In this document: piece by piece, positions 37,827-48,849 of the stretch
How the letters are laid out: each line of letters starts with the position of its first letter
Numbering within the stretch: position 1 is the stretch's first letter
Assembly (NCBI GenBank): GCA_907164885.2
Contig: OU015490.1
Coordinates: forward strand, 233,871,332 to 233,935,331
Source of the DNA: Dolomedes plantarius
Taxonomy: Eukaryota; Arthropoda; Arachnida; Araneae; Dolomedidae
DNA: 64,000 nucleotides
Direction: 5' to 3'
Program-made: the position numbers and the translations under genes
The notes under the pieces: model-generated
Seen by the model: only the letters and a program-made list of their open reading frames with translations
Told to the model about the DNA's origin: nothing
The model's database searches: none

Positions 37827-39150
37827 GACACCGTGAAATCAGTGCTTACGCATCGGATTCACATATTAAGATGTAATATATTGTTAATACTTTAGCTTTT
37901 ATATTGTTATTTTTTGATTTAATTTTCATTAATATTATATTTATTGTAAGCATTATTATTGCTAGTAGTCTAATTATTATTTTTATAAATATTATTATTA
38001 TAAATATTGTATTAATAGTTGTAATAATTGTACTTATGGTTTGAAAAATAATTGCATGAGTATTTACAATTAGTTTTCATTTTTTTTCTAGTAAATTGGG
38101 AGTTGTTTTATTTTTGTAAGTTAAAAACGAGTTTTCGTATGTATTTGTTGCATTAAAACTAGATTGAGATCCATACTCTGGAAGAGAAAATGTGTAAGTT
38201 AAAGAAAGTCGACAAAAAGGATGATGACAAGAGTGATTAAACATCATCGATGATATTTATTGGTTACATCTATGAAGAAAGAAATGGTTGAAGGCCTAGT
38301 GGTGGTACAGGATGCACTTTTCATTATACGAGCATATCAGGAATCAGGACCGAGGGATGCGTCTTCAGACCCCAGAACGGGGATTGAAGTTCTGTCAACT
38401 TTCAGAATGATTCTGTCTCGCTGACAGAATCGTTCTCTAACTGTCTGGCTCCACCTTAGCATCCTGAAATATACCCTCTCTGTCCAATGGAACGGGGAAG
38501 GTCTCTTGTAGGTGGCTGACGAGCTTTTCCTTTGTCCAGCAGTCCGCCAAATTTGGCGAAGAGCGCTCGCCAAGAGGTGAGAAAAACTGTTAAAACAAAG
38601 CGATACAAAGACAAGCGAGAATGCCTCTGTATCTGGGGGAGATGAAAACCCCCGCCAAACAGGTAGCGTGATGTACCAACCCTTTCTCCCCCCCCACACC
38701 GCAGGAATTCCGCTGATGACGAAGGGGTGCGTTCTTAGCGTTAAAAATATGTTTGAATACAGTGTCACAGTCAAGGGGCAGTATCCACATTTATGTGGTA
38801 AGCGCAGGTCTTAGGGGAAAATTCCCACCTGAAAAATATAGTTTTAAAAGGCGGTACAAAACGTTACGATAGTATTCTTAGTTAAAGCTTTGGGTTTTCA
38901 AGATAGCTAGGTTGAGTTGTAACGATTAAACAATCAGTGTACGCTACAGTGTCATTTTTCTTATTTTTTGTCTCATGATCTAATTTTGGCAATACAGTTA
39001 ACTTTTTTATCGTGTAGTGGGGCACTGATTTGCTTTTGTTGTTTTTTATGTCTCTGGGGCCTGAGACATTGTCTCCAGTCCGAAATACATATGGAGAGAG
39101 ACAAGACAATATACAGAAAGAAATACGCAGACACATAGATGATTTATCTT
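37827..39150. other. Spacer with a GC-richer dispersed repeat at about 38290-38800
   Basis: AT-rich except for 38290-38800. That block ends with ACAGTCAAGGGGCAGTATCC, close to the tail GTCAAGGGGCATAAGCCAC of the SINEs at 10342 and 34172, so it is probably another SINE-like repeat. A 145-codon open frame crosses it on the minus strand but resembles no protein I know. Confidence 0.4.
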
Positions 39151-39159
39151 TACACAGAT

Positions 39160-39350
39160 AATGACCCCGGTGATGGACAGAGGTATTTTCACAGCTTCAC
39201 TTTCAAGATGGGGTTCCTATTTCAGGCGGAAGACTAACTTTACCCCAGATGACAACCAAGCCTTACTCCGGAATCGAACTAAAGCCCAAGGCGTGGAGCG
39301 TGAAGACGAGGGACACCGATCTTCCATCTAGTGCATATCTCCGGTATGAC
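39160..39350 (-). mobile_element. Probable tRNA-derived SINE (minus strand)
   Basis: On the minus strand it has a B-box-like TAGTTCGATTCCGG about 60 nt after CCGGAGATATGC. The body (CATCTGGGGTAAAG, CCGGGGTCATTATC) is GC-rich in AT-rich surroundings. No clear target duplication. Confidence 0.4.
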
Positions 39351-39359
39351 GTGAAATTC

Positions 39360-40820
39360 TAAGCATAAAAGTTGCCCGGGGACAAATAAATTTAGTTAGT
39401 TAGTAAATATAATATTAATCAAGACATCAATTGATTTTTTTTTTAAATTAATACCATACAATTTAAGCTTTATTAAAAACGAATTGAGGCGTGTGAAGTT
39501 TTGCCAACACATATTTGATTCTTCGTCGTTGCCATGACTATTTCCTCAATTATAACAATGCTCCTCGGTTTTTATTGTTAATCTACACAAAATATAACAT
39601 TGTTTTAATACTAGGATTTTTGAATATCCATTCGTTCCTAAAAACAATTGTCTACATTTCAAATTACATTGCAATTTTTTTATGCCTCGGATATCTTATT
39701 TTTTTAAAAAACAATTCTTTCAGAGTTCTTCAGATAGAACAATTCTAAAATGTCTTATTTGAAATCCCTAGAGCAATTTGTAACATTACACAATTTTACG
39801 ATTTAGTGAGTTTATGTAAGAATTTCGTTCCAGTGGGATTTCTATCGAATTTGCGAATAAACTGGGAAGGATCGAGACTGACAAAAAAACAACAAAATCA
39901 CCTATTTACGATCGAAGATGAACGCGAAGTGACATTTAGACTATCAAATCGAATTTAAAACAAATCTCTTTCAGATAATCTTTTCACTTCCTGTAAGTTT
40001 GCAATATGTTTTCTTCTGTGCCAATACATTACTTTCCCAAGCGTAAACATTTCACCTGTATTCATTACTGTAGAATCACTTTCTTTCCATAACAACAATT
40101 CTTTTCTCTATCTGTCTGGAGACTCGAACATCACAAACACATTTTTCCCCTAATTTCCATTTCTTTTGTATCTAAATTAATACTTCATTTTCCTAATCGT
40201 TATGGAGCCGATACATTAAATTTATCACAAATACTCTTGAATATAAAACTTGTCTAATTGGTACCAGTCAAAACATAGTGGCTGGATAGTAAATAAATAT
40301 ACTAATACACAAATTAATACTCAACACATCATTGTCAAATGTTGAAAATCATAATATTAAGAATAGAGAAGTACACTTTATTAAAATAATATTGAACCTA
40401 ATAAAAAGAAATAGCGGGACTCAACAGCGCGAAATAAACACTTTCAGCCACGTTTTAATTCTATATCACGCAAACATAATTAAAAATAAAAATGGAAGAG
40501 AGAGATTCCTCGGAATAAAGTGTTTATGCGACCTCTTGTTTAGTAAGTATCTGAAGTCAGATTAAAACATGTCACTCAGCATGCGCAGAAAGCAAATTTT
40601 AATTGTAAATTATCGCTAAGTAAAAAAAAAAGGGGCAACAAATACCAAATTTGACACATCTATAGATTAAAGTCCTTCGTTTAAGACCAAATGGAAATAA
40701 ATGAATTAAGCGTGATAAATGAATTAAGCGTGATTAATAAATGATTTAAGCGTTAAATGTTTTCTCTCACGGACTGCCCAAAGAATCGGCTTAGCAACTT
40801 AAATATGTAAATTTTCAAAG
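39360..40820. other. AT-rich spacer, nothing recognised
   Basis: Short open frames at 39515-39748 and 40332-40565 are of low complexity and show no family resemblance. Confidence 0.4.
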
Positions 40821-40826
40821 CTGGCC

Positions 40827-41250
40827 TCCCCCATGGTATAGTGGTTAGTGCCCTGAGCTTCCACGCAGTGGGCTTGGGTTCAAATTTCCAACAATGCTTG
40901 GTCGTTAACCCTTTCAGGGGTAACAACTTCCACTGTTAGCACGGTTGAGATTTTTTTCCGATTTTTTTAACCTAAAGAAAATTGAAAAAAATTCCGATTA
41001 AAGGTTACAAAATGTTTTTACTTCTTTAAATCGATAACACATGGCAGTACTAACCATTTTTCTTGTCATTTAACTGGAATACATTGAATGCAAGTGAAAA
41101 AAAGACTAGATTTAGGCGTTTGCACTGTGCAAACGGTGCCGTTCAAAGGGTTAACGTGTTGTCCCCTCATAGGGTCCTTGTGTGTGTATACTTCTCACGT
41201 TCCAGATGTGGCTTAGCTAAACATAAGATTTTAACATTTCTGTGGGACAG
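40827..41250 (+). mobile_element. tRNA-like SINE head split by a piggyBac MITE
   Basis: TCCCCCATGGTATAGTGGTT (A box) and GGGTTCAAATTTCC (B box) about 45 nt apart mimic a Gly/Glu tRNA, but the 3' acceptor strand does not pair. The sequence resumes after the MITE with CGTGTTGTCCCCTCATAGGG. I read it as a SINE, not a functional tRNA gene. Confidence 0.5.
40909..41150. mobile_element. piggyBac-type MITE (242 bp)
   Basis: Flanked by TTAA at 40905-40908 and 41151-41154. Ends CCCTTTCAGGGG and CGTTCAAAGGG form a short inverted repeat. No coding capacity. Confidence 0.65.
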
Positions 41251-41269
41251 CCAAAACTATATATACATG

Positions 41270-41572
41270 TATGACTAGTCTCTCTGGTCCGATGCCCGTC
41301 GCTGCAAATTCATCGCCGTGTACACTAATGGCGGCTGGTGCACGTAAAATCAATCGTGGCTGCAAAGTCCTCAAATTTATCCCCGGAGATGCGGGGTCAA
41401 ATGTTCCAGTCTCAGCACTTGACACGGATCTAAATTACGAGACAGGCTTACAGGGAGTAATGCTGGCCACCTATACGGTGTCTCCTTAAATTAATGGCCG
41501 GCAGTCACGGCTGAAACTGTAATGGATTAAGTTCCAAAATTGCCGTATGTAACAACAACAACAAGATATATT
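41270..41572 (+). mobile_element. tRNA-derived SINE, 5'-truncated copy
   Basis: Begins inside the head at the B box (CTGGTCCGATGCCCGTCGC) and continues CGTGTACACTAATGGCGGC and GATGCGGGGTCAAATG, ending AACAACAACAACAAG. Same family as 10342 and 34172. Confidence 0.7.
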
Positions 41573-41792
41573 ACAGCTTTTTTGTGTGATAGAATAAATG
41601 CAGGGAGTAAATAGTAAATAAGTAAATAAAAAGTTGAGAAAACCTCATCTTCTAAAAGAACGTAACTGAAGAATTTCAAACTTCACATCTGACATTTTTG
41701 CTACCGATTTTTATATCAAACTTTCATGTTTGTTATATGAGAGTGGAAAAAGAAATTTGGTTCAAAATACAATATTTTCACTAAGAGAGATT

Positions 41793-42918
41793 GGTACTTA
41801 CGGAAAATCCAGTCAACCATAAAAGTTGGCGCAAATCCGCCAAACCTCCCGGCCGCTTCCGCCGCCAATCATTTTGGCGGCATAAAATCTGCATTGAACG
41901 CAAAATAGAAACAAATATGTCCTCTTCTTTGTGAAAACGATGCCTCATGAATTTAGCCATATAAAAATCTAAGTGGTGTCGCGCTGTCCCACGTTGTCCT
42001 TTGTTCCGCCACTTGGCCGAACCCCACAGTCGCTCAATGTTTTGTGTATGTACGCCGGTATGTAGATCTACAAAGTTATCCTTATGATTAACTATGAAAT
42101 ATTCGAAATTAGCAGCTCTTATTTCGTCGGATTTATAAGCTTTCTATGAGTCCGAGTATATTGAAGAACCGTCTTCGATGTTATCCTTTATCGCTTGTAT
42201 AAGCGTTATCACCTTCCTAGCTGGAACTTTTACGATAAAACACTCGTTGGTCTCCTTGCAAATGCCTCTAAACAATCATTACTCGGGAGGTATTCTCTTT
42301 GCATGGTATTTACGCTTTGAGAAAAGGCTCTCATCAATTTCAACAATGAGGTTGGTCCCTCCGAGTTTTTTCTTTGACCTTGTTAAAAAGACTGTGTGTA
42401 CAAACTTCTCTTAAGTAATTATTCCAACCGATAACAGTCTTGTCACTCAACTCTAATTCTTCATTTCCACATTCAGTAGTAGTCAATTCTTTGTGCCAGC
42501 TGTAAATAAATCTTATTGCAGTCACAAATGAAATAGTTGAATTCTCGAACAATGTTTCTTTCCGAATGGATATTCGCTTCTGACAAGTCTTAATATTACA
42601 ACGCCATTGAATCTGTGTAAAGCGCCATGTCGTGGCCATTAACGCATTTTTTGGATGACGGTAAGATTCCATACCTTTGAAAGAATTCTACTGCTTCTTG
42701 TTCTGTAGTTGGTAAATCCCAAATTGTAAACATTTTTTACAACGCAGAGCTACAACGAAACTTAAAACAGCGACAGCTTTACTGCAAGAGCTAGAAACTC
42801 TTATCAAGGTCACATTGAATCATTTGTGGCTGGTTTTATCATCATTGGCTAAAAATTGCCTCTTGGCGCCATTGCCTTCATTTGGCTAAAATGGTCGACT
42901 GGATTTTCCGTAAGTACC
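41793..42918 (-). mobile_element. Merlin/IS1016-type DNA transposon (1.13 kb)
   Basis: Inverted ends GGTACTTACGGAAAATCCAG start at 41793 and, in reverse complement, finish at 42918, matching over about 28 bp with one difference. Flanks GAGAGATT and GAGAGGGTT look like a decayed 8-9 bp target duplication. The internal protein is an ISXO2-like DDE transposase, the hallmark of the Merlin superfamily (family knowledge). Confidence 0.78.
41940..42730 (-). pseudogene. ISXO2-like (Merlin) transposase, degenerate
   Basis: N-terminal part (42672-42340) shows a zinc-ribbon-like CNIKTCQKRISIRKET segment and GWNNYLREVC. After a frameshift at about 42390 come the catalytic part (EIDESLFSKRKY, then two stops, then LFRGICKETNECFIVKVPARK) and VNHKDNFVDLHTGVHTQNIE, RLWGSAKW, typical of ISXO2-like transposases. 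Two adjacent stops (TAA TGA at about 42275) plus the frameshift make it inactive. Confidence 0.75.
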
Positions 42919-43135
42919 GAGAGGGTTCTATATCGTATGGATGTTTTTAACAATCTAACCCTTTAAGTAATGTATAATGCTTTTTATCTCTATTATTTAG
43001 TTCTAAAATTGTAAATAACATTTTTCTGCACTTAAAATTTATACACGCATATTGTTACGATGGTTTACTGTGATCGCCAGAGGGAACTCTTTTATGAGAT
43101 CTCGTTGTTGTCCTGGTTACGTGTTTTATGAGTTA

Positions 43136-43321
43136 GGGCCTGTTCACATAGGAGTCCGTTGCTTTGCGTTAAGGAAAAGATGACGTTGAGACGAAAATAA
43201 ACCAATCATATGACTCCAAACGATTAGCAATGAAATTTTTAACGCCTATGATTGGTTTATTTTCGTCTCAAAGTCATCTTTTCCCTAACGCAACGCAACG
43301 GACTCCTATGTGAACAGGCCC
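43136..43321. mobile_element. PIF/Harbinger-like MITE (186 bp)
   Basis: GGGCCTGTTCACATAGGAGT at the left and its reverse complement at the right form long terminal inverted repeats. Flanked by TTA (43133-43135) and TTC (43322-43324), a likely decayed 3-bp TTA duplication. The uninterrupted sequence GAGTTAGTCATT is seen in the 3' LTR at 51779-51790. Confidence 0.75.
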
Positions 43322-43412
43322 TTCGTCATTTTAACAATATTTGTAATAAAATGTGGTTGTCGCTTACTGCGCTCTCGTAACTTCTTTTCTGTGTAGTTTT
43401 TATTTAAATCTA

Positions 43413-45887
43413 GGGGGCTCAGGACCTTGAATCCTTCAAAAAATCGATTTTTTTGTTTTTGACTTTTTAAGAATCTCTGAATATTTCTAAACAGATTGCA
43501 AAAAACCGCGTTAAAAAATTCCTATTAGTTCTTGAGTTATGAGTATTTTTGTATGACGCTATGCGATTGCCACACCCATTTAAACAGCTGTCATCGTTTG
43601 TTTACGTTTTGTGGTGGTCATACTTTCAGTGTTTCGTCATTGCTTTTACCCATGTCAATGATTCTTTTTTGTTATTCTTTCCTCTGTGGTTTTTATTTTT
43701 CACACTTTTCAGAAGAAGGAGTAAAATTTCTCAACTTTACTCGCTATAATTGTTTACATGTAGATTTCCCTCGTGTGTTCCACTCTCACATTGTACGTTA
43801 GAGCTGTTCTGTGCTACAGATTTTTACATCGTTTTAATCGTTTTACTTTACTGTTTTCTTTTGATTTCTTCATTAAAAATGAGCGATAATACTAAATTGA
43901 AAAGAGCATCTGGTCAAAGGCCAAAGAAAAGGAGACGTCATCAGTTTTATGGGAACCAGTATACTGAACAATCTAAAGTTACTGGTGAGAACTTTTCTGC
44001 ATCAGCCAAAAAAATGTCTACTGGTGGAGTGCTGCAAAATGATGAAAAATCTAATTTTCAAGGCTACCTTTTAATGGATAAAGGATTATTATTTTCTGCA
44101 TTTGAGGAATGCCTGTGTTGCTTTATTTGCCATAATGAAGTAACAATATCTACTGAAAATGATTATGGGCTTGTGGTGAATTTAAGTGTTTTGTGCTCTG
44201 TTTGTGGAGTGATTTAACAATTCAAAAAACTCTATGATGATAGGGAAAAACCAAAAGGCCTCTGATTTAAACAGAAGTTTTTATTACAGTGGAAATCTGA
44301 ACACCAAAAAGTTTGCAGTAAGAACCGTTCAGGTTCAGCTGCTCTAACGGAAGTGAATGGCATGATTGAGATGTTTTCTCGTTCTGAGGAGCAATATGGA
44401 GTAAGATATGTAAATTATATAGGTGATGGAGACTGCAAAACATTTACAGGCATCACAAATAATAATTCGTACAATGTCCCAGTGTCTAAAATTGAGTGTG
44501 TGGGCCATGTGCAGAAAAGGATGGGTGCACGCCTGCGAAAACTGAAAACTGAATATAAGGATAAAAAACTATCCGACAATAAACCACTTAGTGGTAAAGG
44601 TCGGTTAACAGATGGTCTTATAGACAAATTAACTACCTATTATGGTAATGCAATAAGGAAACATTCTGATAATGTCAGAGACATGCAGAAAGCAATATGG
44701 GCCATATGGTATCATAAGGCTTAAAATGATGATACCATAATGCACGATTTCTGCCCTGATGGGGTCGACTCCTGGTGTCCATATCAAAAGTCGGTTCCTA
44801 ATTCAACACTAAAGGATTTTAAACATAAAAATCCAGTTCGTTTAACTATTATGGAATGCATTAAACCTGTTTTTAAAGATTTATCACATCCAGATTTGTT
44901 AAAAAAATGTCTTGGGGGTAAAACCCAAAACGTGAATGAATCTTTAAATACACCAATTTGGTCATATTGTCCCAAAACATCAAACTCTTCTAGAAAAATT
45001 GTACAAATTGCAGTAAATGTTGCTGTTTTCGAATTTAATTATGGAAAGCAGGCCACATTACACATTATGAAGGAGCTCAGCATTATACCAGGTGTAAATG
45101 CTATAGCAGCTGCTGAAGCAGCAGATAAACAACGTGTTAAATTGGCAAACAAACGAGCTCTAAATTCAACTTTAGAGGCTCGAATAGCTAATAGAAGAAA
45201 GAAAAAGAAAGAAGAGGAAAAACATCTATTAGCAGAAGGTGATGTTTATACCGCAGGAGCATTTTAAGAAAGTTTGGAGCCAGTTAGTAGGTTATAAACA
45301 GAACTTTAAACTTTAAAGTTCTTTTTCTCAAAATGATGATTTTGAACATTGTGCACACTCTTACCCTGAAGCTATGCAAGCAATATTGATGAAATTTTAT
45401 CCACATGTTCATTATAAGTCATTCTCTAAATTAAAACCAAAAAATTAGAAACTCCTTGGAAAACTTTTGGATTTCACTTACAAATATGCATTAAAATTCA
45501 TCAAATTTTATTCATTTCATAATTTATGCATATAAAAAATGTTTAGTAGTATTTTATTGCCATATTTTGGTTTTAAACTGAAGGTAAGTGCGTTTTAATT
45601 ATTTTGTAATAAACATTTTTTTTCTATATGCATATTTTGTTAAATAATGCTGCGCTCAGTGATTTTTTACTTTTTGGCCCTTTAACAAATTCACATTTTT
45701 TAAATTGAAAAATTTATCTTAATTATCTAGTCTTAAATTTAATTTCTGATGCGCATAATAACTCATAATGTCTTACTTTAATATAAAATCAAAACAACCT
45801 TTCTTTTTTTTAATTTTACTGAAGTTTGGAGTGTTCGAACTGCACGTTTCTTAGCTTTTTCAACCAAATCGAAGGTCCTGAGCCCCC
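43413..45887 (+). mobile_element. Mutator-like element (2.48 kb) in the 5' LTR of BEL/Pao A
   Basis: Terminal repeats GGGGGCTCAGGACCTT (43413-43428) and exact reverse complement (45872-45887). Flanked by a perfect 9-bp duplication TTAAATCTA (43404-43412 and 45888-45896). The empty site TTTAAATCTATTGATGG is preserved in the 3' LTR at about 57734-57750. A 9-bp duplication and the encoded protein both point to a Mutator-like element. Confidence 0.85.
43879..45267 (+). pseudogene. Mutator-like transposase, internally deleted
   Basis: One reading frame with three in-frame stops (44215-44217, about 44263 and 44722-44724). N-terminal basic region KKRRRHQFYGNQYTEQSK, then WKSEHQKVC, SGSAA, YINYIGDGD-like YVNYIGDGDCKTF (acidic catalytic region), IECVGHVQKRMGARLRKLK, LTDGLIDKLTTYYGNAIRKH, AIWAIWYHKA, CPDGVDSWCPYQK and CLGGKTQNVNESLN, ending in a basic RRKKKKEEEK tail. 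These motifs belong to the Mutator-like transposase family common in arthropods. The middle section expected between LCSVCGVI and WKSEHQ, which holds the first catalytic Asp in relatives, is missing. Confidence 0.8.
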
Positions 45888-46120
45888 TTAAATCTAGTGA
45901 TGGTCATCGTGAAGATTCTGGTGTCAGGAACGTGGAGTATTTGGAGCTTAATATTTTGAGTTACGAGTGAGTTTGAAGGTAGGCTTCGTGTGAGATAAAT
46001 GGTGAGTATGAGAGATAAATGGGTATTTTTATTTTGGTGAGTTGTAAATTTTTTGATATTGAGTTATTTACTTTTTACTGTTGGCGCTAAAATTAGTTTT
46101 TTGAGACTTGTTGTGTTAAA

Positions 46121-46953
46121 ATGGATATCAAATCGTTAAAAAAGGACGAGTTGAAAGTATAGCGGAGGAATTAGGTTTAGATGTTCCAATTGGTGCCAAA
46201 GTAATTACTTTGAAAAATCTAATAGACAATTCTGAGATTTTTAAATGTGATGCTGAGTTTGTGAAAAATGTGATAGCAAATATATTGGAGGAGAATAAAG
46301 AACTTAAATTAGATAGCAAAATCAAATTGCAGTTGGAGACAATAAAACTCTCACAATTAGAAAAGCAATTAGCTAACCTTAGAAAGGAATTACCACAAGG
46401 TCAAAATTTTGAGTCAGATTCTTCAAACTGGAGTACAGAAAATTTAATTAAAAGTGTTAAAACTTTAACAATTCCAGTGCCTACTAAAGCAGAGTCATTC
46501 AACCTATTTTTTAAATCAATTGAAAAAGCTTTTAGAACAAAAAATGTACCGGAAGATTTAAAAGCAGACATTCTATTAAATATTTTAGGGGAAAGGGTTA
46601 CAAATTTAATGATATATGTAAAGGAATAAGATGCTAATAATTATGATAAACTTAAAGTCTTAATTTTAAAAGAATTCCAACCCACTCCCCAAGAGTGTTT
46701 GAATTTATTTTGTGATGCGCAAAAATCGCCAAAAGAAAATTTTGTACAATATGCGTCAAGGTTAAGTGCTAATTTTGAATATTATTGCCAATTGCGTGAA
46801 GTGAAAGATTTTAATTCATTGTGTGAGCTCGTGGTTTTTGATAAGCTTTTTTCTGAACTAGATCGTGAATTAAAGACCCATATTGCAGTTAATCAAGGTG
46901 AAAAATTTTTTGGACCCCAAAAATTGAGCCTCGAATATGGCAGTGTCTCGTAG
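46121..46953 (+). pseudogene. BEL/Pao A gag
   Basis: ATG at 46121 (MDIKSLKKDELK), frameshift at about 46157, then an acidic helical N-terminal region and a gag core (TIPVPTKAESFNLFFKSIEKAF ... LKADILLNILGERV). An in-frame TAA at 46627-46629, then QKSPKENFVQYASRL and FNSLCELVVFDKLFSELDRELKTH. Resembles the retrotransposon gag domain more than the DUF1759 gag of element B, so A and B belong to different BEL/Pao lineages. Confidence 0.7.
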
Positions 46954-47680
46954 CATGTCACATCTCAACTCTTGCAGATTTTACTTCTTGTTTAGCGAGG
47001 AGTGTCAAAACATCGCATAATTTAACATGGCGTTCAATGAGCATTCTTACAGCTTCTTGAATAAAATGCTCTCAGATTACGCAAAGTCTTTAGATACAGT
47101 ATCTAAACAAAGGTATATCAATAAATTAAACATTCAGGTACAGCCCGGAAAGGTTTATTCAGTATGTGACTCGTATTTATTGACAGAGGAAGACTGGAGT
47201 TACGATACAAGACGCTGGCCTGAAGTAACTTATCCCGATATCTACACATATCTCAACATAATAATAATCATTCTCAACGAAAGGATGATTATATTCTCTT
47301 AAACTTTGCGAAATATTAAAAAAAATGTTAAAATATCTGTTACATACAAATAATATGAGGAATTTTATAAATAAACTTAAATTATTTAACTCGAAATGAA
47401 GGTATCGTCCAAAAACACATGCAAACGCATAGGAACGGCTTCTGTTTTCTGCCACCCGATAATCACGTGATCTATAGCAGAAGAAAACTAACGTAGCCAG
47501 TGACTTTGCGACGTTTCGCCTTATGTGATATTTATTTGTCATCAAAGGGTAAACAGAAACCAGAATCTTTTTTCGCCAAATCATTATTTTCAGGTGCTGA
47601 AAATAAAAGAGGAGAAACAAATTATGAGAACAAATATCGTAACAATAGTTCTAGAAGTTTTTAAAATGTGTATGTATCTG
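46954..47680. other. Insertion in BEL/Pao A carrying a short foreign frame
   Basis: The gag-protease frame of element A is interrupted here. A frame at 47027-47302 begins MAFNEHSYSFLNKMLSDYAK and contains RRWPEVTYPDIYTYL. This resembles the N terminus of arthropod SWIM-zinc-finger/YqaJ-type mobile genes, from memory of the family only. It stops soon after; no zinc finger or nuclease domain is present. I find no clear ends or target duplication. Confidence 0.35.
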
Positions 47681-47689
47681 CGTTAAAAA

Positions 47690-48535
47690 TCTAAAAATCT
47701 CAAAGTTTATTTTATATAAATCAAATGAAACCCATAAGTTATTTGCTTGCCCCAGTTTTAAATGTTATCTGTTTATGAGCGAGTAGAAATTGTAAAAAAT
47801 AATAACTTATGTAATAAACGCTTCTCTCCTGATTGTAGTGCAAAAAAATGTAGGCCAAAAAATTGTTTTTGTGGGAAACCGCATAATCAAATGATACATT
47901 TCCCTAAAGAGCGTAATGGAAACAGAACTCCTCCTAAGATAGATGATGCTGTTCCCACTCAGTATAATGCTTCTGTGTCAAACTTTAAAATGTTCACTGT
48001 ACTATTACTCACGTGTAGTGTATATGCAAGTAATTCCAACGATAAGTTAAAATTTTATAAATTAATTAGAGTTTTGTGTGGTAATGGTTCAGAAAGGAGT
48101 TGGTGTACGAGATCTTTAGCTGATTGCTTGAAGTTAAAACCAATCAGGAAAGAAAAATTATCAGTTTTTTCTTTTGGCTCAGCAAGACCGAATGAGAAAT
48201 TTATGACGTTGCTGAAATTAATTTAACAAGTAGGTATGATCCTAATAAGTTTATTAGTATTGAAATATTAATCGCAGACACTATTACAGCTGCCCCAATT
48301 TCGGTCCCAAGTTTAGATGTTCAGTGTATCATAAATTCGTGGGGATTGGTTGTAGCTGACTGTTGCAAAATAAAATAAACATCGAGCTTCTAATCTGTAC
48401 AGATGTGTTTTGGCAAGTGGTTGATAGTTCCGGATTTGAGAAAATAGACGAAACTATTACTTGCATACCGACGCTCTTCGGCTTTGCGTTACAAGGAACT
48501 CAACAAGATAATAGCTCTGCCTTTTAGAGTACAGT
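47690..48535 (+). pseudogene. BEL/Pao A zinc knuckle and protease region
   Basis: ERVEIVKNNNLCNKRFSPDC, KKCRPKNCFCGKPHNQMIHF: the C..C...H-N..H spacing just before a DUF1758-type protease is typical of BEL/Pao. Downstream, in broken frames to about 48535, are an ISIEILIADTITAAPISVPS-like stretch and ELLICTDVFWQVVD, the latter matching the DUF1758 'LIGADYYW' motif (family knowledge). Several stops and shifts. Confidence 0.65.
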
Positions 48536-48849
48536 GTCAACAAATTTCTGCGGAACTGCAGCAGATGTTGAAATGTTGTGGGATCTCGAAGCTCTAGGCA
48601 TTAAAGAAAGAAAAGAAATAAATAAGGTTGATGAGTTGATGAGACGGTTATAAATCAATTTGAAAGGAACTTAAAATTTGTGAACGGGAGATATGAAACA
48701 GGTTTATTGTGGAAAATTACTTCTGATGAGTTAGGAGATAATTATTTTTTAGCTAAAAAGCGTTTTGATGAGTTGCATAAGGGTTTTTTCAAAAAATGAA
48801 TGGGTTGCTAAAGAGTATATAGAAATAATAAATGATCAGGAAATAAAAG

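Larger units (their letters stand above)
43053..45915 (+). repeat. 5' LTR of BEL/Pao A (in three pieces)
   Basis: Pieces 43053-43135, 43325-43412 and 45897-45915 together equal the 3' LTR pieces 51701-51826 and 57699-57762. Followed by a candidate primer binding site TGGTGTCAGGAACGTGG (45919-45935), 3 nt inside. Confidence 0.8.

Noticed and set aside
38337..38774. 145-codon minus-strand frame as a host gene
   Set aside because: No family resemblance, no splice or promoter context, and its tail resembles that of nearby SINEs.
40827..40897. Functional tRNA gene (Gly/Glu-like)
   Set aside because: A and B boxes are present but the acceptor stem does not pair and the anticodon stem is imperfect. 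It fits a SINE head better.
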